This document shows, in pieces, positions 58,689 to 64,000 of a stretch of 64,000 nucleotides of DNA. The notes under the pieces are model-generated. The model worked only from the letters and a program-made list of their open reading frames with translations. It was not told the DNA's origin and made no database searches. The stretch is from Streptomyces sp. TG1A-8 (lineage in GTDB: Bacteria > Actinomycetota > Actinomycetes > Streptomycetales > Streptomycetaceae): the NCBI RefSeq assembly GCF_030499535.1, contig NZ_JASTLB010000001.1:6448001-6512000 (forward strand). Direction: 5' to 3'. A program made the position numbers and the translations under genes. Each line of letters begins with the position of its first letter. The stretch's first letter is position 1.

Positions 58689-58851
58689 AAGATGGGAAAA
58701 GTGTGTAGGAGAGCCCACCGGTGCGGCGGCCGACCGGGCCGTCGCCCCCGGAGTGCGGAGCCCTTCGTGACGACCACCGCCGTGCGCGCCCACCCGCGCG
58801 GCCGGGGGACAATCCCGGGGAGCGGCCGTGGAGGGAAACGGAAGGGGACCG

Positions 58852-59805
58852 ATGGAGCTGGAGCTCCGGCACCTGCGGGTGCTGTGCGCGCTGGCCGACG
58901 CGGGCAGCGTGGGTCGCGCCGCCGCGCGGCTGGGGTACTCGCAGCCCGCCGTCAGCACCCAGCTCAGGCGCATCGAGCGGCACCTGGGCGAACCGATCTT
59001 CGAGCGGGGTCCGGGCGGTGTGCGGCCGACCCCCTACGGCGCCGAGGTGGTCGCCCAGGCCCGCGACGTCCTGGCCAGGGCCGGCGCCATCGGCCGCCGG
59101 CCGGCCTCCGCCCGCCCCCGGCGGACCCTGCGGGTGGCCGCGACCAACTCGCCCATGCTCTCCGGCACGGTCTCCCGCGTGCGCACCCGGCTGCCGGCCG
59201 TGTCCCTCTCGGTGACCAGCGTCTACGCCTCCTCCCGGATCGTGGAGCTGCTGGAGGAGGGTGCCGTGGACGCGGCCATCGCCGCCGACTACCCGAACCG
59301 GGAACTGCGCCACTCGGCCGCCGTGCGGCACCGGGGCATCGTCACCGAACCGACGTTCGTCGCCCTGCCGGCCCGGCACCGGCTCCGGCACTGCGCCCAG
59401 GTGCAGCTCGCCGACCTCGCCGAGGACGCGTGGTTCGTCACCCCCGACGACGGTGCCGGCTGGCCGGGGCTGTTCTACGACGCCTGCGCCGCGGCCGGGT
59501 TCACCCCCGTCGCCGTGCACGAGTTCCTGGGCGACCAGACCCAGCTGCAGAGCATGATCGCGGACGGCCTCGGGGTATCCCTGGTGCAGCCGACGCTGCG
59601 CCCGATCCCGCACGTCGTGGTCAGGCCGCTGGCCGGCTCCCCGCTGTGGTGCCGCTACGTGCTGGCCTGGCGGCCCGGCACGGTCACCGACGACATCGCG
59701 GAGGCGGTGTTCGACTCGGCCACCGCCGCCTACCGCGAACTGGCGGCGAGGGCGCCGCACCTGGGCGACTGGGCCGCGCGCACCTGGAGCGGAACCGGGG
59801 CCTGA
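58852..59805 (+). CDS. LysR family transcriptional regulator
   Basis: 317 residues from ATG 58852 with GGAAGGGGACC upstream. Helix-turn-helix: LRHLRVLCALADAGSVGRAAARLGYSQPAVSTQLRRIERHLG (residues 4-45), then a substrate-binding domain with VYASSRIVELLEEGAVDAAIAADYP. It is divergent from the TetR/GDSL pair and convergent with gap. Target and effector unknown. Confidence 0.9.
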   Translation: MELELRHLRVLCALADAGSVGRAAARLGYSQPAVSTQLRRIERHLGEPIFERGPGGVRPTPYGAEVVAQARDVLARAGAIGRRPASARPRRTLRVAATNSPMLSGTVSRVRTRLPAVSLSVTSVYASSRIVELLEEGAVDAAIAADYPNRELRHSAAVRHRGIVTEPTFVALPARHRLRHCAQVQLADLAEDAWFVTPDDGAGWPGLFYDACAAAGFTPVAVHEFLGDQTQLQSMIADGLGVSLVQPTLRPIPHVVVRPLAGSPLWCRYVLAWRPGTVTDDIAEAVFDSATAAYRELAARAPHLGDWAARTWSGTGA

Positions 59806-59846
59806 GGGCGGCCCCGCGCGCTGCGGCCGGACGCGCGCCCGGCGGG

Positions 59847-59880
59847 ACGGCCGCCGGCCGGAACCCCGGTCGGCGGCCGT
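59847..59880. terminator. Bidirectional stem-loop terminator
   Basis: ACGGCCGCCGGCCGG (59847-59861) pairs with CCGGTCGGCGGCCGT (59866-59880) with one mismatch in 15 and loop AACC. It separates the convergent LysR and gap genes. Confidence 0.65.
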
Positions 59881-59900
59881 GCGTGTACCGGCGGGAGGCG

Positions 59901-61346
59901 TCAGACCGCCGGTGCCGGGTAGGTCGGGTACTCCACGCCCGTGACGTGCTGGACGACCCGGACGACCTGGCAGGAGTAGCCGAACTCGTTGTCGTACCAC
60001 AGGTAGAGGATCGCGTTGTCCCCGTCGACCTTGAGCGCGCCGGCGTCCACGATCGACGCGTGCCGCGAGCCGATGAAGTCGCTGGAGACCGCGTCGGGGG
60101 CCGTGGTGAAGTCGATCTGGCGCTTCAGCGGCGAGGTCAGCGACACGTTCCGCAGGTAGTCGTGGACGTCCTCGCGGGTGGTCTCACGGGCCAGCCGGAG
60201 GTTCAGGATGGCGATGGACACGTCCGGCACCGGGACGCGGATCGAGCTGCCGGTGATCGTCGCCCCGAGGCCGGGCAGCGCCTTGGCGACGGCGGAGGCG
60301 GCACCGGTCTCGGTGATCACCATGTTGAGCGGCGCGGAGCGGCCGCGCCGCTCGGACCTGTGGTAGTTGTCCAGCAGGTTCTGGTCGTTGGTGAAGGAGT
60401 GGACGGTCTCCACGTGGCCGCGCAGCACGCCGTACTCGTCGTCCATCGCCTTCAGCGGCGGGACGATGGCATTGGTCGTGCAGGAGGCGCAGGACAGGAT
60501 CCGCTCGTCCGGCTTGATCGTGTCGTGGTTGACGCCGTGCACGATGTTCGGGACGTCGCCCTTGCCCGGTGCGGTCAGGACGACCTTGTCGATGCCGGGC
60601 CGCAGGTGCCTCGACAGGCCCTCGCGGTCGCGCCACCTGCCGGTGTTGTCGATGAGGACGGCGTTGCGGATGCCGTACTCGGTGTAGTCCACGGACGCCG
60701 GGTCGTCGGCGTGGATCACCTTGATCACGTTGCCGTTGGCCACGATCGCGCCGGCCTCCTCGTCCACCGTGATCGTGCCCTGGAACTGGCCGTGGATGGA
60801 GTCGCGGCGCAGCAGCGAGGCACGCTTGACGATGTCCTGGGCACCGCCCCCGCGGACCACGACGGCCCGCAGTCGCAGGCCGTTGCCGGAGCCGGCCTTC
60901 TCGATGAGCAGGCGGGCGACCAGCCGGCCGATGCGGCCGAAGCCGTACAGGACGACGTCGCGCGGCTCCCGGCGCCCGGCCCTGCCGGCGCCCGTGGCGC
61001 CGGCGACGGCCTCGGCGGTGAACTCCGCCACGCTCAGGCCGCGGTCGTCGGCCTTGTGGGCGGTGGCGAGCATGCCGAGGTCGATCTGGGACGGCCCGAG
61101 GTCCAGGGCGGTCAGTGCCTGCAGGAACGGCATGGTCTCGGTGACCGACAGTTCCTCGCCGGCGATCTGCCGGGCGAAGCGGTGCGTCTTGAGGATGCTG
61201 ACCACCGACTTGTTCACCAGGGAGCGGCTGTGCAGCAGGACCGTCACGTCCCGCTCGCGGTGCAGCTTCCCGATGATCGGGATCATCGACTCCGCGATCT
61301 CCTCGCGGTTCTTCCAGTTGGTGAACGAGTCGTCGTAGACAGTCAC
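59901..61346 (-). CDS. gap: Glyceraldehyde-3-phosphate dehydrogenase, long form
   Basis: 481 residues, about 140 more than standard GAPDH. The extra N-terminal part (residues 1-128, NWKNREEIAESMIPIIGKL) precedes the NAD-binding GFGRIGR at 135-141. The active-site Cys289 is in SCASCTTN, and the NAD/substrate loop HSFTNDQNLLDN and C-terminal WYDNEFGYSCQVVR are conserved. This extended type exists in streptomycetes beside the normal gap1 and is thought to serve gluconeogenesis or special conditions. GTG start, weak ribosome site. An inverted repeat lies upstream (61381-61395). Confidence 0.93.
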   Translation of the reverse strand: MTVYDDSFTNWKNREEIAESMIPIIGKLHRERDVTVLLHSRSLVNKSVVSILKTHRFARQIAGEELSVTETMPFLQALTALDLGPSQIDLGMLATAHKADDRGLSVAEFTAEAVAGATGAGRAGRREPRDVVLYGFGRIGRLVARLLIEKAGSGNGLRLRAVVVRGGGAQDIVKRASLLRRDSIHGQFQGTITVDEEAGAIVANGNVIKVIHADDPASVDYTEYGIRNAVLIDNTGRWRDREGLSRHLRPGIDKVVLTAPGKGDVPNIVHGVNHDTIKPDERILSCASCTTNAIVPPLKAMDDEYGVLRGHVETVHSFTNDQNLLDNYHRSERRGRSAPLNMVITETGAASAVAKALPGLGATITGSSIRVPVPDVSIAILNLRLARETTREDVHDYLRNVSLTSPLKRQIDFTTAPDAVSSDFIGSRHASIVDAGALKVDGDNAILYLWYDNEFGYSCQVVRVVQHVTGVEYPTYPAPAV

Positions 61347-61380
61347 GGATCCATCTTTCGAGCTAGGCGGCGCTCATATG

Positions 61381-61395
61381 ATAGGCACACCCTAT
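61381..61395. promoter_or_regulatory. Inverted repeat in the gap promoter region
   Basis: ATAGG (61381-61385) CACAC CCTAT (61391-61395), flanked by CATATG and GATGAT, makes an AT-rich island 35-50 bases before the gap start codon. On the minus strand TATCAT or CATATG could be the -10. It might bind a regulator or simply be the promoter. Confidence 0.35.
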
Positions 61396-61624
61396 GATGA
61401 TCCCTTCGGGGCCCGGGCCGCGGCGTGGAGCGGGAGCCGTTCGTCCGGGTTCCTGAATCAGGGTGGAACTCCGGGGGAAACCCGGGTCGCGCATTGCACG
61501 CCCGGAGCGGGCTGCCCAGGGTCGGGGCGTGAGCACCCCCCGCTGTGACGGTGCTCCCCGCCGTGCTCCCGCCTGCGGCGCGGTGGGAAGATCAGGTGCA
61601 GTCGTGGCCGAGGGAGGCGTGTCC

Positions 61625-62317
61625 ATGAAACTTCACACCCACGAGTGGGGGGCCGGGGACCGGATCGCCGTCCTGGTCCACGGGATCATGTCCGACCACC
61701 GGACCTGGGGGCGGGTCGCCCCCGTCCTGGCCGGCAAGGGCTACCGGGTCATCGGGGTGGACCTGCGCGGGCACGGCGCCAGCGGCCGGGGGGAGTACGG
61801 CGCCGAAATCTGGGCGGAGGACCTCATCGAGACCCTGCCGCACGCACCGGAGATGGTGATCGGCCACTCGCTCGGCGCCATGGCGCTGGCCCTGGCCGTC
61901 GAACGCCTCGCCCCGGCCCGCGCCGTCTACTGCGACCCGGCGTGGGAGCTGGAGGGGAGCATGGCCGCGGCGGCCCCCTACTTCGCGCACTTCAAGCACG
62001 TGTCCAAAGCGGTGATCGCGGCCCTCAACCCGCGCTGGGAACCCGCCGACGTCGAGGTGGAGCTGGCCGCCCTCGCCGCCTGGGACCCGGACACGGCCCA
62101 GGTCCTGCCCGCCGCCTACGCGGTGAGCCGGATGCCCGCGCGCCCCGTCGTGCCCTCCCTGGTGGTCCTGGCCGACCCCAGCGGCCTGGTGCCCCCGCAC
62201 CGGGCGGCCGAGCTGGCCCGGCGCGGTTTCGAGGTGCGCACGGTCGCGCGCACCGGGCACACCGTCTACCGGGACGACCACGACGGTTTCATGGCGGCGC
62301 TGGACGGCTGGATCTGA
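61625..62317 (+). CDS. Alpha/beta hydrolase
   Basis: 230 residues with GGGAGGCGTG upstream of ATG 61625. Oxyanion region VLVHGIMSDHRTWG, nucleophile elbow Ser82 in IGHSLGAMALALA, Asp in VLADPSG and catalytic His in ARTGHTVYRDDHDGF complete the triad. Substrate unknown. Divergent from gap. Confidence 0.88.
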   Translation: MKLHTHEWGAGDRIAVLVHGIMSDHRTWGRVAPVLAGKGYRVIGVDLRGHGASGRGEYGAEIWAEDLIETLPHAPEMVIGHSLGAMALALAVERLAPARAVYCDPAWELEGSMAAAAPYFAHFKHVSKAVIAALNPRWEPADVEVELAALAAWDPDTAQVLPAAYAVSRMPARPVVPSLVVLADPSGLVPPHRAAELARRGFEVRTVARTGHTVYRDDHDGFMAALDGWI

Positions 62318-62385
62318 GGATCGGACCCGCGGGGGTCGAGGGCCGGGAATCGGGGTAGACGGGTACGCCCGAGGAAAGGACCGTC

Positions 62386-62706
62386 ATGACGACCTACGTC
62401 ATCACCGTGCCCGGCACCTTCACCGCGGGAGCCGGGGCCGACACCCGGGCCCGGCTGAGCCGGTCGCTGCGGCCGGCCGATCCGCACGGCACCCGGATGG
62501 GCAGCAGCGAGGACCTCGACGTGCTCAACGTGAACGAGGACAACACCTTCACCCTCCGCCTCAGCGTCGAGGCCGACACCGCCCCGCACGCCGAGCGGGA
62601 GGCCCGCCGGCTCGCCGACTCCGCGCTGCGGGAGGCGGGCCTGGACGAGCGGACGGCACCGCTGGGACCCGCGGTCGTCACCGGCATCGATTCCGACATC
62701 CGCTGA
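62386..62706 (+). CDS. Hypothetical protein
   Basis: 106 residues, family not recognised. It starts TTYVITVPGTFTAGAGADTRARLSRSLRP with GAGGAAAGGACCGTC before the ATG and has an alpha/beta pattern (TFTLRLSVEADTAPHAEREARRLADSALREAGL). No signal or membrane segment. Third positions are G/C-rich, so coding is likely. It stands alone 69 bases after the hydrolase. Confidence 0.65.
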   Translation: MTTYVITVPGTFTAGAGADTRARLSRSLRPADPHGTRMGSSEDLDVLNVNEDNTFTLRLSVEADTAPHAEREARRLADSALREAGLDERTAPLGPAVVTGIDSDIR

Positions 62707-62835
62707 CGCGGGGCGGCGCGAGCCGGCTCCCGGGGACGGAGCCGGCGGAACGCCGCATCCCGGGGCAGGATCACCCTGAAAAGGTAAAATGGTGGAGTGC
62801 GTCCCGAAAGGTCACCGTCCAGCCGGAAGTGATCG

Positions 62836-63690
62836 ATGCCCCGCAAGCGCTCCACGGACGACGGCGACGAGCTGCTGGCCAGACTCGGGTCGCTGACCGC
62901 CCAGGCGCGCGAGCGCGCGGAGCTGCAGCGCAGCCAGGTCGAGCTGGCCGTCGCCCTCCAGCGCGGCATGCTGCCCCGGGACCTGCCCGCCGCCGACGGG
63001 CTGCACCTGGCCGTGCGGTACGCGCCCGCCTGCCACGGCCTCAACGTGGGCGGCGACTGGTACGACGCCTTCGCCCTGCCCGACGGCCGCATCGGACTGT
63101 GCATCGGCGACGTGCAGGGCCACAACATCGAGGCCGCCGCCCTCATGGGCCAGGTCCGCGCCGGGCTGCGGGCCCTGGCCTCCGTCACCGGCGAGCCGGG
63201 CGAACTGCTCGGCCGGACCAACGACCTGCTCCTCGCCCTGGGCAGCGACCTGTTCGCCACCTGCACCTTCATGCGGCTCGACCCGGCCACGGGCGTGCTG
63301 GAGAGCGCGCGGGCCGGGCACATCCCCTTCGTCTGGGCCACGGCCGACGGCAGGTCCGGCGTCGTCGACGACGAGGGAGGGCCCCCGCTCGGCGTCCAGG
63401 AGGGCACGGACTACCCCGTCGCCCGGCACCGGCTCACCACCGGCGGGGTGTTCGTGCTGCTCACCGACGGCGTGGTGGAGGGCCCCTCGCTGAGCGTCGA
63501 GGAAGGCCTGCGGCAGGTGGTGCGGCTCGCCGGCATCGCGGCCGTCGCGGGTCTGGAGGTGCACGCGCTGGCCGCGGCCGTGATCGGGGGCGCCGAGAAC
63601 GTGGGTCACGAGGACGACGCCGCCGTCCTCGTCGTCGGCCTCGACGGCCTCCGCGCGGCGCACGCCGCGGGGTCCGGCGTTCAGCCATAG
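62836..63690 (+). CDS. Soluble SpoIIE-type PP2C phosphatase
   Basis: 284 residues: a helical N-terminus (residues about 12-50) and the PP2C domain with VGGDWYDAFALPDGRIGLCIGDVQGHNIEAAALMGQ and FVLLTDGVVEG, keeping the metal-binding Asp residues. No sensor domain is attached. It may dephosphorylate an anti-anti-sigma protein. A MASE1 protein gene follows 50 bases later and may be functionally linked. Confidence 0.88.
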   Translation: MPRKRSTDDGDELLARLGSLTAQARERAELQRSQVELAVALQRGMLPRDLPAADGLHLAVRYAPACHGLNVGGDWYDAFALPDGRIGLCIGDVQGHNIEAAALMGQVRAGLRALASVTGEPGELLGRTNDLLLALGSDLFATCTFMRLDPATGVLESARAGHIPFVWATADGRSGVVDDEGGPPLGVQEGTDYPVARHRLTTGGVFVLLTDGVVEGPSLSVEEGLRQVVRLAGIAAVAGLEVHALAAAVIGGAENVGHEDDAAVLVVGLDGLRAAHAAGSGVQP

Positions 63691-63740
63691 GGCGGGACGG
63701 AACCGCTCCCGCCTCGCCGTCCGGACGCCGACGGTGTCAG

Positions 63741-64000
63741 ATGACTGCTGTGGTGGGTACACGGGATCTGCGCCGGCCGGCCGGTCACGCCGTCCGGGTC
63801 CTGGCCGTCGCGGCCTGCTACTACGGGGCCGGCCGGCTGGGACTGCTGCGCCGGCTCGTGGTCGAGGGCGCCGTGGTCACCCCCGTCTGGCCGCCCACCG
63901 GCGTCGCCGTCGCCGCCCTGCTGGTCCTCGGACTGCGCTGCTGGCCCGGCATCACCCTCGGGGCCTTCTTCTCGGTCCTGTCCCTGTCCGCCCCCGCCCC
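63741..64000 (+). CDS. MASE1 domain protein, cut by the window end
   Basis: The first 86 residues: a short N-terminus, a helix (AVRVLAVAACYYGAGRLGLL), then VVTPVWPPTGVAVAALLVLGLRCWPGITLGAFFSV, the signature of the MASE1 membrane sensor domain. The effector domain (kinase, GGDEF or SpoIIE phosphatase) lies outside the window. Start ATG 63741 has no strong ribosome site. It continues beyond 64000. Confidence 0.8.
   Translation, partial: MTAVVGTRDLRRPAGHAVRVLAVAACYYGAGRLGLLRRLVVEGAVVTPVWPPTGVAVAALLVLGLRCWPGITLGAFFSVLSLSAPA

Overview
The window is very GC-rich (third codon positions almost all G or C), uses many GTG starts, and carries families typical of filamentous actinomycetes: WhiB-like protein, SigB/SigF/SigG-type sigma factors, DUF5133, the GlgE alpha-glucan pathway, a class F sortase and an ATP-grasp RiPP. 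It is almost certainly a Streptomyces chromosome, and the gene mix (two stress sigma factors, an NDH-2, a second set of alpha-glucan genes, a 481-residue GAPDH, several decayed genes) suggests a chromosome arm rather than the core. From memory the 10-31 kb part resembles the S. coelicolor arm region carrying sigM, a second glgE cluster and sigG; this was not checked against a database. No tRNA, rRNA, CRISPR array, insertion sequence, integrase or prophage gene was seen.

Layout. 0-9 kb: TetR regulator with FAD dehydrogenase, DUF488, secreted M1 peptidase, DUF6098, WhiB-like protein, divergent LysR/LysE pair, MFS exporter, stand-alone cyclic-nucleotide-binding protein. 9-17.7 kb, stress signalling: ATP-binding anti-sigma-like protein, SigB-type sigma factor, DUF5133, FUSC membrane protein, NDH-2, a second anti-sigma-like protein, a 5'-truncated acyl-CoA ligase and DUF6480. 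17.7-31.5 kb: GCS2 ligase, the minus-strand operon glgE-treS-mak-glgB, a second DUF5133, then plus-strand Pep-like protein and glgX, a VOC protein and a second SigB-type sigma factor. 31.7-36.3 kb: MarR-ABC exporter operon, hypothetical protein, isolated hemC, secreted NPP1 protein. 36.5-47.5 kb: GntR regulator with a broken PIG-L deacetylase, MarR, DoxX, peroxiredoxin, broken aldo/keto reductase, XRE regulator, TauD dioxygenase, LLM oxidoreductase, peptidase tail fragment, GH64 beta-1,3-glucanase with a LacI-type operator, dienelactone hydrolase, frameshifted YciO/Sua5. 48.3-64 kb: SpoIIE phosphatase, acetyltransferase with upstream leader peptide, oxidoreductase, tgmA/tgmB graspetide pair, fructosamine kinase, broken SCO6745-type gene, repeat-rich surface protein with class F sortase, GDSL hydrolase/TetR pair, LysR, GAPDH, alpha/beta hydrolase, second SpoIIE phosphatase and the start of a MASE1 protein.

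How it fits together. GlgE, TreS, Mak and GlgB together make maltose 1-phosphate from trehalose/maltose and build branched alpha-glucan; GlgX debranches it. This carbon-storage/trehalose block is bracketed by two SigB-type sigma factors, two DUF5133 proteins and partner-switch components (HATPase and SpoIIE phosphatase families), so a stress/osmotic link is a reasonable inference. The least-explored parts are the graspetide locus (50.5-52.7 kb) and the sortase/repeat-protein locus (55-56.8 kb). Four or five genes are broken by one-base indels, several in short homopolymers, so either arm decay or assembly error must be considered.
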